A stretch of DNA of 64,000 nucleotides, from the NCBI RefSeq assembly GCF_030408575.1, contig NZ_CP047047.1, positions 186,001-250,000 on the forward strand. Direction: 5' to 3'. This document shows, in pieces, positions 1 to 8,582 of this stretch (within the stretch, counting starts at the first letter, position 1; every line of letters starts with the position of its first letter). Under the pieces are notes generated by a model. The model did not search any database. It was not told the DNA's origin and saw only the letters and a list, made by a program, of their open reading frames with translations. The DNA is from Corynebacterium auris. GTDB taxonomy: Bacteria > Actinomycetota > Actinomycetes > Mycobacteriales > Mycobacteriaceae. Position numbers and translations under genes: made by a program.

Positions 1-1701
1 GAGGTGGCGCGAGGGGTTCAGCCCGTTCGCCGGGGCCCCCAGCACGCGGCCGAGCCCGGTCAGGCCCCGGGTCAGACCCGCGAGGATGTCGTTGCCGCTC
101 AGAGGCAGCAGCTGGCGGTTCTCCACGGCGGCGAAGACCCTCCGGCGCACGAAGAGGAAGGCGACGCCGGCGACGATGACCGCCAGGGAGACGAGCAGGG
201 GAACGGTTACGCCGTGCCAGAGGGCGATGTGAGTGGTAAAGCTCTCGTCGCCGGTCACCGCCCGCACCCCCGCGGTGATGGGCCCGTCCATCACGCCGAG
301 CGCGAAGGGCAGAACCAGCGAGCTAAGCCCGGGCAGCGCGGCCGGCAGCCACAGGGAAACCGGCGCCTCGTGGACGTCGGAGGCGTCGGCGGTGCCGTCG
401 ATAAACGCGCCGAAGACGATCTTCGCGGAGTACACGAAGGTGAGGAAGGCGGCGATACCCGCCAGGGCGAGCAGCAGCGGGCCGAACGGCGCTTCCTCGA
501 AGGCCGCGAGGATGGACTCCTTGGACACGAAGCCGAACAGCGGCGGGATCGCCGCCATGGAGGCCGCCGCGACGACCGTGGAGGCGAAGGTGAACGGCAT
601 TTTCTTGCGCAGGGGTCCGAGGCGGCGGATGTCGCGCGAGCCGGCCTCGTGGTCGACCACGCCGATGAGCATGAACAGCGAGGACTTGAACAAAGCGTGC
701 GCGAGGGTGTGCAGAAGTGCCGCCGCGAGCGCCGCCTGCGTGCCCACGCCGATAGCCGCCACGATCCAGCCCAGGTGGGAGACGGTGGAGTAGGCCGTCA
801 GGTGCTTCAGGTCCGTCTTCGTGATGGCAAACACCGCGGACATGATCGCGGTGAACAGGCCGATGGCCAGCAAAAGCCCGTTCCAGACGGGGACGTCGCG
901 GAAGAGCGTCGAAAAGCGAACCAGCAAGTAAATGCCCGCCTTGACCACCGCCGCGGCGTGCAGGAAGGCGGAGACCGGCGTGGCCGCGGCCATGGCCTCT
1001 GGCAGCCAGAAGTGGAAGGGGAACTGCGCGGCCTTCGTGAAGGCGGAGACCGCGACGAGGATCGCGATCAGCGAAGTCAGCTCCGGGCGGTCGGCGAAGA
1101 CCGGGGAGGCCAAGATTCCCGACAGGCGCGTCGTGCTGGCCGCCACCGAGGCCAGGCCGAGGGCGGCAAGCAGCGTCAGTCCGCCGAAGAAGGTGAGTAC
1201 CAGCGTGCGGTAGGAGCCGGCCTCGCCCGAGGAGCCCGAGCGGGCGATGAGGAAGAAGGAGGCGAGGGAGACGAGCTCCCAGGCAATGAAGAGTAGGACG
1301 ACGTCGTCGGCAAGCACGAGCAGCAGAACCGACAGCGTGAACGCCGTCATGATGGTGTAGAAGCTGGTGTTGCCCTGGCGCTTCGGCAGGTACGCGGCCG
1401 AATATATAAGGACGACCGCGCCGATGACGAGCGCGAGGAGGGCGAAGAAGATCCCGAGGCCGTCGGCGCGCAGCGCGAAGTCCACCTGCGTGCCGGGGCC
1501 CAGCAGGTCGCGCGCCCAGGCCACCTCCCAGGTGACGGCCTCACCGTCGATCACGCGGGGGTATTCGCGCCCGAGGATGAAGGCGGAGGCGAGGAGAACA
1601 AGGCCGAGGGGCCACCCCGCTTTCCTGTCCATCAGCCGCACGAGCAGCGGCGACAGCGCGACCGTCGCCCCTACCAGCACGAGTACAAGGGGTAGTGTCA
1701 T
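1..1701 (-). CDS. mrpA: Mrp-type Na+/H+ antiporter subunit A (3' part off window)
   Basis: Large membrane subunit of the multisubunit monovalent cation/proton antiporter, related to the NuoL subunit of complex I; it exchanges Na+ for protons at the cytoplasmic membrane. About 567 residues are visible, beginning MTLPLVLVLVGA after a purine-rich stretch, and the frame stays open to the window edge. The proton-channel core shows conserved pieces such as FIAWELVSLASFF, FPFHFWLPEAM and HTLAHALFKSSLF, with more than a dozen hydrophobic segments. The other Mrp subunits should lie beyond position 1. Family assignment is firm; subunit A rather than D rests on the size and the core motifs. Confidence 0.85.
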   Translation of the reverse strand, partial: MTLPLVLVLVGATVALSPLLVRLMDRKAGWPLGLVLLASAFILGREYPRVIDGEAVTWEVAWARDLLGPGTQVDFALRADGLGIFFALLALVIGAVVLIYSAAYLPKRQGNTSFYTIMTAFTLSVLLLVLADDVVLLFIAWELVSLASFFLIARSGSSGEAGSYRTLVLTFFGGLTLLAALGLASVAASTTRLSGILASPVFADRPELTSLIAILVAVSAFTKAAQFPFHFWLPEAMAAATPVSAFLHAAAVVKAGIYLLVRFSTLFRDVPVWNGLLLAIGLFTAIMSAVFAITKTDLKHLTAYSTVSHLGWIVAAIGVGTQAALAAALLHTLAHALFKSSLFMLIGVVDHEAGSRDIRRLGPLRKKMPFTFASTVVAAASMAAIPPLFGFVSKESILAAFEEAPFGPLLLALAGIAAFLTFVYSAKIVFGAFIDGTADASDVHEAPVSLWLPAALPGLSSLVLPFALGVMDGPITAGVRAVTGDESFTTHIALWHGVTVPLLVSLAVIVAGVAFLFVRRRVFAAVENRQLLPLSGNDILAGLTRGLTGLGRVLGAPANGLNPSRHL

Positions 1702-1845
1702 GGGGGTTTCTCCAAAGCCGAAGGGCGGCTCGTCAGATTTGTGCGGTTGTCATGGAAACAAATGAAAGCGTAGCAACTAACAAACCTAGGGCCTCGAACC
1801 TCCCCGTGCAGGGTGCGCCTGGCACAGCGCGCCCGGCCCCGGCAC

Positions 1846-1851
1846 TATATT
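1846..1851 (+). promoter_or_regulatory. Leaderless-type -10 element
   Basis: TATATT ends 8 nt before the ATG at 1860, so transcription should start at or next to the start codon. No Shine-Dalgarno sequence precedes this ATG. Confidence 0.5.
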
Positions 1852-1859
1852 TGCCAGAC

Positions 1860-3239
1860 ATGAAATGGCGTTTGTTGCCCGCGGCCGCGCTGCTCGTTGC
1901 CGGGGCTTTCCTTCCGATGAGTCCCGCGGACACGTGGACCAGCGGTGCCGAGGGGGACGGGCCGACGGGCGCGCCCGCGGCCGCGGGCCCGGACAACCTT
2001 GTCGACGCGCGCCGCGCCGCGGGGGAGGCCTCCTCGCAGGCGGGCTTCCTCACCCAGGGATCGGCCCAGCTCAAAGACGGGGCTATCCAGCTCGACGAGG
2101 GCTCGCAGGAGCTTATCGACGGCATCTCCGCCGCCCACTCCGGAGCCCAGGAGTTGTCCCAGGGCATGGTGGAGCTGCAGGCCGGTACCGGCCAGCTCGC
2201 GGATGGCGCGACACGGATCGCGGACACCGTCGGCGGCGTCGTCGACCAGGTTGTCGGGTTCGATGCCGTGCGCGGCCAGGTCGTCGCCGGTATCGACAGC
2301 GCGCTCGACACCATGCGCGGTTCGCGCGACCCCGACGTGGCGCGCGCCAGAGACGCGCTGCGGGGCCTGCGCGAACAGGCGTTGGTGGCGGAGCTGCCGC
2401 CGGATATCGTCGCCCAGCTCAACGAGCTCAAGGACGGTTCCCGCGAGGTGGCGAACCAGCTCGCGGTGCCCGGCTACGCCTACCACGACGGCGTCTACTC
2501 CGCGACGAACGGCGCGGCCGCCCTGGCCAGCGGGCTCACCGAGCTCAACGAGGGCGCCGGGGCCGCCGACGAGGGCGTCGGGGCGCTGCGCGACGGGGCG
2601 GAGCAGCTGGACCAGGTCGCCGGGCTGACCGCCGACAAGATCACGGCCGTTCAGCGCGCCCTGCCGGCCGCCCCGCCGACCGCGGGTGCCGGGGAGGAGG
2701 CGCCGGCCTCTGCGCTGGCACCCCTGGCCGCCATGCTCATCAGCGCGCTGCTGCTCGTCGGCGGCGCCGCGATCGCCGCGGTGGCACTCGCGCTGCCGCG
2801 CCTGCGCTGGTGGGTCCTCGGCGCCGGCGGGGTGTTCGTCGCGCTGCTCGGGTTCCTCCTCGTCTTCCTGCTCGGCGTCGGCCTCGGCCCGGCGGCGCTG
2901 GCCGCGTCGCTGCTCGCCTGCGCCGTGGCGACCTTCGCCTCCGCCGGGCTGACCACCCTGCTCATCCGCGCGCTCGGCGCCCGCGCCGGAGGCGCCGCGG
3001 CGGCCGCCTTCGTGGCGGCGCAGATCGCGGTGGTCGGTTGGGTGTGGAAGGTGGCCGCCACCGGCGCCGTCAGCGCCGCCACGGCGGCTGTCTCGGCCGC
3101 GCTGCCGATGCACTGGTCCACCGCCGCGCTGTCCGCGGCGGGTAACCAGGGCTCCGCGGCGGTGCTGTGGGTCGGCGTCGGGCTCTCCGCTGCGGCGGCG
3201 CTTCTCGGGCTGGTTGGCGTGCGTCGCAGGGGCGCGTAG
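1860..3239 (+). CDS. YhgE/Pip-like membrane protein
   Basis: A 459-residue predicted envelope protein. The N terminus MKWRLLPAAALLVAGA is a signal or anchor segment. Residues 60-270 hold repeated glycine-glutamine motifs (GSAQLKDGAIQL, GSQELIDGI, GTGQLADGA, GAGAADEGVGALRDG) typical of the extracytoplasmic coiled-coil stalk of YhgE/Pip proteins. The last 160 residues contain about five membrane helices. The ATG at 1860 is chosen because a -10 hexamer sits 8 nt upstream; longer in-frame starts would run into the divergent mrpA start. YhgE-like proteins are found next to lipid exporters or type VII systems in Gram-positives, but no partner is seen here. The biochemical function is unknown. Confidence 0.65.
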   Translation: MKWRLLPAAALLVAGAFLPMSPADTWTSGAEGDGPTGAPAAAGPDNLVDARRAAGEASSQAGFLTQGSAQLKDGAIQLDEGSQELIDGISAAHSGAQELSQGMVELQAGTGQLADGATRIADTVGGVVDQVVGFDAVRGQVVAGIDSALDTMRGSRDPDVARARDALRGLREQALVAELPPDIVAQLNELKDGSREVANQLAVPGYAYHDGVYSATNGAAALASGLTELNEGAGAADEGVGALRDGAEQLDQVAGLTADKITAVQRALPAAPPTAGAGEEAPASALAPLAAMLISALLLVGGAAIAAVALALPRLRWWVLGAGGVFVALLGFLLVFLLGVGLGPAALAASLLACAVATFASAGLTTLLIRALGARAGGAAAAAFVAAQIAVVGWVWKVAATGAVSAATAAVSAALPMHWSTAALSAAGNQGSAAVLWVGVGLSAAAALLGLVGVRRRGA

Positions 3240-3267
3240 TTCGTTCGGCCGAGGGGCGCAAGAACGG

Positions 3268-3306
3268 GCGGCCCCGCCGCACTCGGTGGTGCTGGCGGGG
3301 CCGCCT
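3268..3306 (+). terminator. GC-rich hairpin after YhgE-like gene
   Basis: The inverted repeat GCGGCCCCGCC / GGCGGGGCCGC flanks a loop of about 13 nt. It lies 29 bp after the stop codon and ahead of the converging tRNA-Pro. There is no strong U tract. Confidence 0.6.
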
Positions 3307-3335
3307 AGTCGTTGGGAAACGACAATAAATAATGG

Positions 3336-3409
<74 letters not shown>

Positions 3410-3486
3410 GTTGTTTCGCGCGTCCTAGCGGCGCGCGCTACTCGAGCAACTTTAACCTAGCGCGGTGCAAAGCCCAAAACACCAGT

Positions 3487-4389
3487 TCAGCGGCGCTCCG
3501 TCACGCGGATCAACGCCGCCGAGGGCGGGCAGAACAGCCGCACGGGAGCGTACTTGGAGGTGCCCAGGCCGCTGGAGACCTCGAGCCACATCCGGCCGTA
3601 GCGGTGTAGGCCGGAGGCACGGGCACGGTCGATGTCGGAGTTTGTGACCACGGCGCGCCCGCCGGGCAGGCAGATCTGGCCGCCGTGGGTGTGGCCGGCG
3701 AGGGCGAGGTCGTAGCCGTCGGCCTCGAAGGCGTCGAGGGGGCGTCGATAAGGCGCGTGTGTGAGCGCGATAGAAAGGTCGGCGTCCGCGTTGGGGGCCC
3801 CGGCGACGCGGGAGTAGTCGTCGAGGTCGTGGTGGGGGTCGTCGACGCCGGTCAAGGCGAGGCGCACCCCGGAGGCCTTGAACTCGAGGCGCTGGTGGGT
3901 GGCGTCGCGCCAGCCGTGCTCGATGAACGCGGCGCGCATTCCCTGCCAGGGCAGGTCGACGTAGGAGGGCGCGCGCTTCGCATCCCGCAGGTACTTCAGG
4001 GGGTTGACGGGGCGCGGGGCCCAGTAGTCGTTTGTGCCGAAGACGAAGGCCCCGGGGCGGTGGAGCAGCGGGCCGAGCGCGTCGAGCACCCAGGGCACGC
4101 CGGCGGGGTCGGAGAGGTTATCACCGGTGTTGACCACCAGGTCGGGCTCGAGCTCGTCGAGGGCGCGCACAAAATCCACCTTGCGGCGCTGGCCGGGGAT
4201 CATGTGCAGGTCAGCCACGTGCACGATGTCGAAGGAGCCCGCACCGCGCAGGGTGCCGGGCTCAAGCAGGGCGAGCTCGTACGTCTTCAGCGTGAAGTTG
4301 GTGAGCTCGCGCACGCCGTGGGCCAGAGTCCCTGCCCCGAGGGCGGCGAGCGCGGTGAGGGTGGAGGCAACGCAGGTGGACTTTCTCAC
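3487..4389 (-). CDS. Metallophosphoesterase (Rv3683-like)
   Basis: A 300-residue calcineurin-like phosphoesterase. The dimetal motifs appear in order: VHVADLHM, NTGDNLSD, FGTNDYW (the usual GNHD is altered to GTND), LALTGVDDPH, and AGHTHGGQI near the C terminus. An N-terminal hydrophobic stretch (STLTALAALGAGTLA) suggests membrane association. The start is taken as GTG at 4389 because a -10 hexamer (TAACGT) lies exactly 7 nt upstream on the minus strand. It is divergent from the YqeY gene, and the two promoters lie about 10 bp apart. It is syntenic with the phosphoesterase beside ponA2 in mycobacteria. The substrate is not known. Confidence 0.85.
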   Translation of the reverse strand: MRKSTCVASTLTALAALGAGTLAHGVRELTNFTLKTYELALLEPGTLRGAGSFDIVHVADLHMIPGQRRKVDFVRALDELEPDLVVNTGDNLSDPAGVPWVLDALGPLLHRPGAFVFGTNDYWAPRPVNPLKYLRDAKRAPSYVDLPWQGMRAAFIEHGWRDATHQRLEFKASGVRLALTGVDDPHHDLDDYSRVAGAPNADADLSIALTHAPYRRPLDAFEADGYDLALAGHTHGGQICLPGGRAVVTNSDIDRARASGLHRYGRMWLEVSSGLGTSKYAPVRLFCPPSAALIRVTERR

Positions 4390-4396
4390 CCGGTCC

Positions 4397-4402
4397 ACGT
4401 TA
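4397..4402 (-). promoter_or_regulatory. Leaderless-type -10 element
   Basis: TAACGT on the minus strand with a 7-nt spacer to the GTG at 4389. It is one half of a divergent promoter pair with 4412-4417. Confidence 0.45.
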
Positions 4403-4411
4403 CAGGTCGCG

Positions 4412-4417
4412 TAGTCT
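4412..4417 (+). promoter_or_regulatory. Leaderless-type -10 element
   Basis: TAGTCT with a 7-nt spacer to the ATG at 4425. No ribosome binding site is visible. Confidence 0.5.
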
Positions 4418-4424
4418 CGGACCC

Positions 4425-4877
4425 ATGAGTGAGCTGAAAGCAACGATCCGCGCCGACCTGAAAGAAGCAATGAAGGCGAAGGAGAAGGAGCGCACGGGCA
4501 CCCTGCGCATGCTCCTTGCCGCCATCCAGACGGCGGAGACGGAGGGGGCCAAGCACGAGGCGGGCGATGAGGAGATCCTGAAGATCATCGCCCGCGAGAT
4601 CAAGAAGCGCCGCGAGTCCGCCGAGATTTACTCCACGAACGGCCGCGAGGAGCTTGCGGCCCAGGAACTCGCCGAGGCCGAGATCCTCGAGGTCTACCAG
4701 CCGAAGCAGCTCAGCGACGAGGAGCTTTCTTCGCTTATCGACGCCACCCTCGCCGACCTCGGCGCCAGCGACATGTCCCAGATGGGCGCCGTGATGAAGG
4801 AGGCCACCGCCCGGGCGGCCGGCCGCGCCGACGGCAAGCGCCTCTCCGCGGCGGTGCGCGCCCGGCTAGGCAGCTAG
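4425..4877 (+). CDS. GatB/YqeY domain protein
   Basis: A 150-residue YqeY-family protein, related to the tail domain of the GatB subunit of Asp/Glu-tRNA amidotransferase. The whole length is a single GatB_Yqey domain: a charged helical N half (KATIRADLKEAMKAKEKER, IAREIKKRRESAEIY) followed by the tail motif YQPKQLSDEEL and MGAVMKEATARAAGRADGK. Its molecular role is not established; tRNA binding is assumed from the GatB relation. It converges on the PBP gene and overlaps its stop by 4 bp. Confidence 0.9.
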   Translation: MSELKATIRADLKEAMKAKEKERTGTLRMLLAAIQTAETEGAKHEAGDEEILKIIAREIKKRRESAEIYSTNGREELAAQELAEAEILEVYQPKQLSDEELSSLIDATLADLGASDMSQMGAVMKEATARAAGRADGKRLSAAVRARLGS

Positions 4878-7273
4878 CCGCCGCCCAGGATCGAGTTGAG
4901 GGCGTTGCGCGCCTCCTCGATCTGGCGCCCGAGGTCGCCGAGGTCCCCGAGGTCCCCGAGGTCCGGCAGCTCGCTCGGGGCGTCCCCGCGCCCCTCGCCC
5001 CGCGGCGGGGCCCCGTCCGAGACATTGAGGGTGATCAGGCTGCCGGGAGCGAGCTTCGGGTCCGCGGCGTCTGACCACAGCACCGTGTCGCGGGGCTCGC
5101 CGTTGCCGGGGACCATGTTGACGGACACGGAAAAGCCCTGTTCCTCCAGCTGCTTACGCGCCTCGTCGACGTTGCGGCCGACGACCTGATTGACAGCGTT
5201 GCGGCGGTTGCTGGCCTGGAACGACCGGCTCGGCTGCGGCAAGCCCGCCTCGCGCGCGCCGGGGACGTTGTTCGCCATGCGGAACCAGGTATCGGCCGCC
5301 TCATTGCCGCCGTAGAGGTTGCCGTAGGCGCACTGGCGCACCGGCGAGGTGCACAGCGGGGTGGTCTCGGTGCCGTCGTTGAAGATGTAGGGCGCGCCCG
5401 CGACCGCCTGGGTAAAGCCCATGAAGGCGGAGGACTGGTAGGACTCCGTCGTCCCGGTCTTCGCCGCCACTGGGGCGTTCCAGCCCGCCGCGTTCGCCGC
5501 GCGCTGGGCCGTGCCGCTGCGCGCGTCTTCGGACATGCCCTGCGCCAGGGCCGCCGCCACGTCGGCGCTAACGGCCTGCTCACAGGGAGTGCGCTCGATG
5601 AAGACTTCCTGCCCGCGCTTGTCCTGCACGCTGACCACCGGGTTCGGCTCGCACCAGCGCCCGTTCGAGGCGATGGTGGCGCCCACGTTGGACAGCTCCA
5701 GCGCGTTGACCGCCGTGGGGCCCAGGGTGAACGAGCCCATGTTGCCCTCGGACACCGCCTGGGCGATGGACTGCTCGCCGTCGTAGGTGCCCTCCTCCTC
5801 GTAGGAGCGCAGGCCCAGGCGAACGGCCATGTCCACCGTCGGCTCCACCCCGACCTTCTGGATCAGCTCGATGAAGGTCGTGTTCGGGGACTGGGCGAGC
5901 GCGTCGCGCAGCGTGAGCCGCGGGGCGTAGGTGCCGGCGTTTTCCACGCAGTACGCACCGGGCGGGCAGCCGGGGGCGCCGCCGGCGCCCATCCCGTAGA
6001 CGACGGAGCGCTCCGGGGTCTCCAACATGGTGTCGAGCCGGTAGCCCTGCTCCAGCGCCACGGCAGCGGTGAAGATCTTGAACACCGAGCCGGCGCCGTT
6101 GCCCACCAGGGAGGAAGGCTGCGGCAGATACGTCTGGTTCGCCGTGAGCTCGAGGCCGTAGTAGCGCGAGGAGACCATCGCCGCGATGTCGCGGGAGTTC
6201 TCGCCCGGGCGCACGACGTTGAGCACCTGGGCCACGCCGGTGGCCTCGGGGCTGACCGCCGAGCGCACCGCCTGCTGCGCCGCCTCCTGGACCTGCGGGT
6301 CGAGCGTGGTGGTGATGGTGTACGTGCCGGTTTCGAGCTCCTCTAGAGGCAGGCCCTTGCCTTCGAGGTAGCGCAGGGCGTAGTCGCACAAAAAGCCGGC
6401 GTCCCCGGCGGCGATGCAGCCGTCGGGAAGCACTGCGGGCTCGGGGAGGATCCCCAGCGGCCCGGCGGCGAGGTTGTCCGCCTCCTCCTGGGTGATGTAG
6501 CCCTGCGCCGCCATGTTCGTCAGCACCTGGTTGCGGCGCTGCGTCGCGCCCTCGGGGTTGGTGTAGGGGTTGAGATACTCCACGGACTGCAATAGGCCGA
6601 TGAGCAGGGCACTCTGCTCGGGGGCCAGGTCGCTGGCGGGGATGCCGAAGTAGGTGCGCGCCGCCGCCTCGATACCGTAGGCGTGGTTGCCGAAGGAGAC
6701 GAGGTTGAGGTAGCGGGTGAGGATCTCTTCTTTCGACAGCGTCTTGTCCAAATCGGAGGCCATGCGCATCTCCCGCAGCTTACGGGGGATGGACTGCTCG
6801 GTGGCCGCGCGCACGTCTTCCTCGTCCTCCGCCTCGATGAGCCAGAGGTAGTTCTTCACGTACTGCTGATTGATCGTCGAGGCGCCCTGCTCGACCCCGC
6901 CGGCCAAAAGGTTCGTCACCACGGCGCGGGCAAAGCCCTGGATGTCCACGCCCTCGTGCTCGTAGAAGCGGCGGTCCTCGGTGGCCACCAGGGCGTCCTT
7001 GGCGCTTTGCGAGATGTCCTCGCTGCCCACCTCGTAGCGGCGCTGCTTGTACAGCCACGCAATGGGGGTCCCGTGCACGTCGGTGATAGTGGTCACGCCG
7101 GGCACGTCGCCGCTGGTGAGGTCGGAGAGGTTCGATTGCATCGTCGCGTCTGTGCGCGCCACGGCCATGCCGCCGAGCCCCGCTACCGGGGCAATGCATA
7201 GCGCGATGGCCAGCGCTGACGCGACCATGGCGAGGATGAGTTTCACGAAAGATGTCAGTCCGGACACCCTCAT
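4874..7273 (-). CDS. ponA: Bifunctional class A penicillin-binding protein with PASTA domain (PonA2 type)
   Basis: A 799-residue enzyme that polymerises glycan strands and crosslinks peptidoglycan outside the membrane. After an N-terminal anchor (KLILAMVASALAIALCIAP) comes the GT51 transglycosylase (EDRRFYEHEGVDIQGF, GASTINQQYVKN). The transpeptidase follows with SVFK as the SxxK motif, SPN as SxN and KTGT as the KTG box. A single PASTA-like repeat occupies roughly residues 670-760. The C terminus is Gly/Asp/Leu-rich (DLGDLGDLGDLG). The start is ATG at 7273 with AAGG upstream; a frame extension to 7363 lacks a ribosome site. It is divergent from the WhiB gene, as in other corynebacteria and mycobacteria. 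Confidence 0.93.
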   Translation of the reverse strand: MRVSGLTSFVKLILAMVASALAIALCIAPVAGLGGMAVARTDATMQSNLSDLTSGDVPGVTTITDVHGTPIAWLYKQRRYEVGSEDISQSAKDALVATEDRRFYEHEGVDIQGFARAVVTNLLAGGVEQGASTINQQYVKNYLWLIEAEDEEDVRAATEQSIPRKLREMRMASDLDKTLSKEEILTRYLNLVSFGNHAYGIEAAARTYFGIPASDLAPEQSALLIGLLQSVEYLNPYTNPEGATQRRNQVLTNMAAQGYITQEEADNLAAGPLGILPEPAVLPDGCIAAGDAGFLCDYALRYLEGKGLPLEELETGTYTITTTLDPQVQEAAQQAVRSAVSPEATGVAQVLNVVRPGENSRDIAAMVSSRYYGLELTANQTYLPQPSSLVGNGAGSVFKIFTAAVALEQGYRLDTMLETPERSVVYGMGAGGAPGCPPGAYCVENAGTYAPRLTLRDALAQSPNTTFIELIQKVGVEPTVDMAVRLGLRSYEEEGTYDGEQSIAQAVSEGNMGSFTLGPTAVNALELSNVGATIASNGRWCEPNPVVSVQDKRGQEVFIERTPCEQAVSADVAAALAQGMSEDARSGTAQRAANAAGWNAPVAAKTGTTESYQSSAFMGFTQAVAGAPYIFNDGTETTPLCTSPVRQCAYGNLYGGNEAADTWFRMANNVPGAREAGLPQPSRSFQASNRRNAVNQVVGRNVDEARKQLEEQGFSVSVNMVPGNGEPRDTVLWSDAADPKLAPGSLITLNVSDGAPPRGEGRGDAPSELPDLGDLGDLGDLGRQIEEARNALNSILGGG

Positions 7274-7352
7274 TACCTTAAGGGATGGACCCCGTGTGGG
7301 GGAACCGCCAGATCCCCCTGAATGTGTGATGCATTCGACACCGATAGGGCCA

Positions 7353-7368
7353 TGTGAATACACTTACA
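7353..7368. promoter_or_regulatory. Possible GlxR (CRP) site between ponA and whcA
   Basis: TGTGA-N6-TTACA matches 9 of the 10 half-site bases of the GlxR consensus TGTGA-N6-TCACA, but the central TA is missing. It sits in the divergent promoter region. This is inference from the motif only. Confidence 0.3.
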
Positions 7369-7481
7369 TCAACCGATGCTTCCGTTGGGGGCCGTTGCAG
7401 GTTGCGGTGTGTGAGCGCAGCAACTGGACGGCCGCCAAGGTCCGCCCGTCGGGCCGCACGCACGTTTGTAAGGAGATCTCT

Positions 7482-7844
7482 ATGACGACCACTCTCAGCC
7501 GCCACGCCACCTCCGCCCAGCAGCGACAGGAATCCCCCCGCAAATGCGATGCAAGCGGCAACCTGGTTCTTGACCGAGGAGAGTGGGTGACCCACGCCAA
7601 CTGCCGCAACGGCGATCCGGACGCCCTGTTCGTGCGCGGTGCGGAGCAGCGCAAGGCCGCCGTCATCTGCCGCCACTGCCCCGTGCAGATGGAGTGCCGC
7701 GCGGACGCTTTGGACAACAAGGTCGAGTTCGGAGTGTGGGGCGGCCTGACCGAGCGCCAGCGCCGCGCGGTGCTGCGCAAGAACCCGCACGTGACGGACT
7801 GGGCCACCCACCTCGCCGAGGGGGGCGAGGTCGTCGGGCTCTAG
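7482..7844 (+). CDS. whcA: WhiB-family iron-sulfur regulator (WhcA/WhiB4 type)
   Basis: A 120-residue WhiB-like redox regulator expected to bind a 4Fe-4S cluster and act in oxidative-stress control. The four cluster cysteines are C41, C63, C66 and C72 (C-x21-C-x2-C-x5-C), followed by the GVWGG turn at 84-88 and a basic tail (ERQRRAVLRK) for DNA binding. A further Cys at 22 lies outside the canonical set. A strong ribosome site (AAGGAGAT) precedes the ATG. The position beside ponA corresponds to C. glutamicum whcA and M. tuberculosis whiB4. The 200-bp upstream region is shared with divergent ponA. Confidence 0.9.
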   Translation: MTTTLSRHATSAQQRQESPRKCDASGNLVLDRGEWVTHANCRNGDPDALFVRGAEQRKAAVICRHCPVQMECRADALDNKVEFGVWGGLTERQRRAVLRKNPHVTDWATHLAEGGEVVGL

Positions 7845-7870
7845 CCCGGCGCCACGCCCGTGTGCCCAGG

Positions 7871-7876
7871 TAGGGT
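7871..7876 (+). promoter_or_regulatory. Leaderless-type -10 element
   Basis: TAGGGT with a 6-nt spacer to the ATG at 7883. Confidence 0.45.
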
Positions 7877-7882
7877 GTGGGC

Positions 7883-8038
7883 ATGACTAAATGGGAATAC
7901 GCAACCGTGCCGTTGCTCAGCCACGCGACCAAACAGATCCTGGACACCTGGGGCGAGGACGGCTGGGAGCTCGTCACCGTCACGCCCGGCCCGACGCCGG
8001 AGAACATGGTGGCTTACATGAAGCGGGAGGTGGAGTAG
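7883..8038 (+). CDS. DUF4177 small protein
   Basis: A 51-residue protein starting MTKWEYATVPLL with the DUF4177 signature core (GEDGWELVTVTPGP) and ending MKREVE. It is syntenic with Rv3678A in M. tuberculosis. Its stop lies 3 bp before the RidA start, so the two are probably co-transcribed and translationally coupled. A -10 hexamer 6 nt upstream suggests a leaderless message. The family has no established function. Confidence 0.85.
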   Translation: MTKWEYATVPLLSHATKQILDTWGEDGWELVTVTPGPTPENMVAYMKREVE

Positions 8039-8041
8039 GCC

Positions 8042-8524
8042 ATGACGCGGACTGAGACGTGGACTGAGCGCCTCGCGCAGTTGGATATCTCGCTTCCCCC
8101 GGTGGCCGCGCCCGTCGCCGCGTACGTTCCTGCGGTGCGCGTGGGCAACCAGGTGTGGACGTCCGGCCAGCTCCCCGTCGTGCAGGGTTCCCTTCACGCC
8201 ACGGGCAAGGTCGGCGCCGAGGTGAGCGCCGAGCAGGCCGCTGACTTGGCGCGCCAGTGCGCGCTCAACGCGCTTGCGGCGGTGGACGACCTGGTGGGCA
8301 TTGACAACGTCGCCCGGGTGGTCAAGCTGGTCGGCTTCGTCTCTTCCTCCCCCGACTTCACCGGCCAGCCCGGCGTGATCAACGGGGCGAGCGAGCTGAT
8401 CGGGGAGATCTTCGGCGAGGCTGGGGCGCACGCCCGCTCCGCCGTCGGGGTCAGCGTGTTGCCGCTGGACGCTCCGGTCGAGCTTGAGCTCATTGTGGAG
8501 CTCACCTCGGGGCTGGACAGCTGA
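8042..8524 (+). CDS. RidA family protein
   Basis: A 160-residue YjgF/RidA-type protein. Canonical family members hydrolyse reactive enamine/imine intermediates made by PLP enzymes. It shows the family core (VWTSGQLPVVQGSL, ALNALAAVDDLVGIDNVARVVKLVGFV) and an actinobacterial variant C-terminal motif (ARSAVGVSVLPLDAPVELELIVEL). Here the usual RidA arginine region reads ARSAVGVSVLP, matching the Rv3678c-like subgroup whose activity has not been defined. It sits between DUF4177 and the MBL hydrolase. Confidence 0.88.
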   Translation: MTRTETWTERLAQLDISLPPVAAPVAAYVPAVRVGNQVWTSGQLPVVQGSLHATGKVGAEVSAEQAADLARQCALNALAAVDDLVGIDNVARVVKLVGFVSSSPDFTGQPGVINGASELIGEIFGEAGAHARSAVGVSVLPLDAPVELELIVELTSGLDS

Positions 8525-8569
8525 GCAGGCCGCGGGCCCGGAGCGAGTAGAAAACCCCGCTCAAACCGG

Positions 8570-8575
8570 TAGGCT
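8570..8575 (+). promoter_or_regulatory. Leaderless-type -10 element
   Basis: TAGGCT with a 7-nt spacer to the ATG at 8583. This supports that start over the longer upstream frame that overlaps ridA. Confidence 0.5.
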
Positions 8576-8582
8576 GGGGCCC

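Noticed and set aside
4..1296. Long open frame of 430 codons on the plus strand
   Set aside because: It is antisense to mrpA, has a composition of Arg/Gly/Glu runs typical of high-GC shadows, and no domain. Many similar frames (for example opposite GlxR, topA and the helicase) were left out for the same reason.
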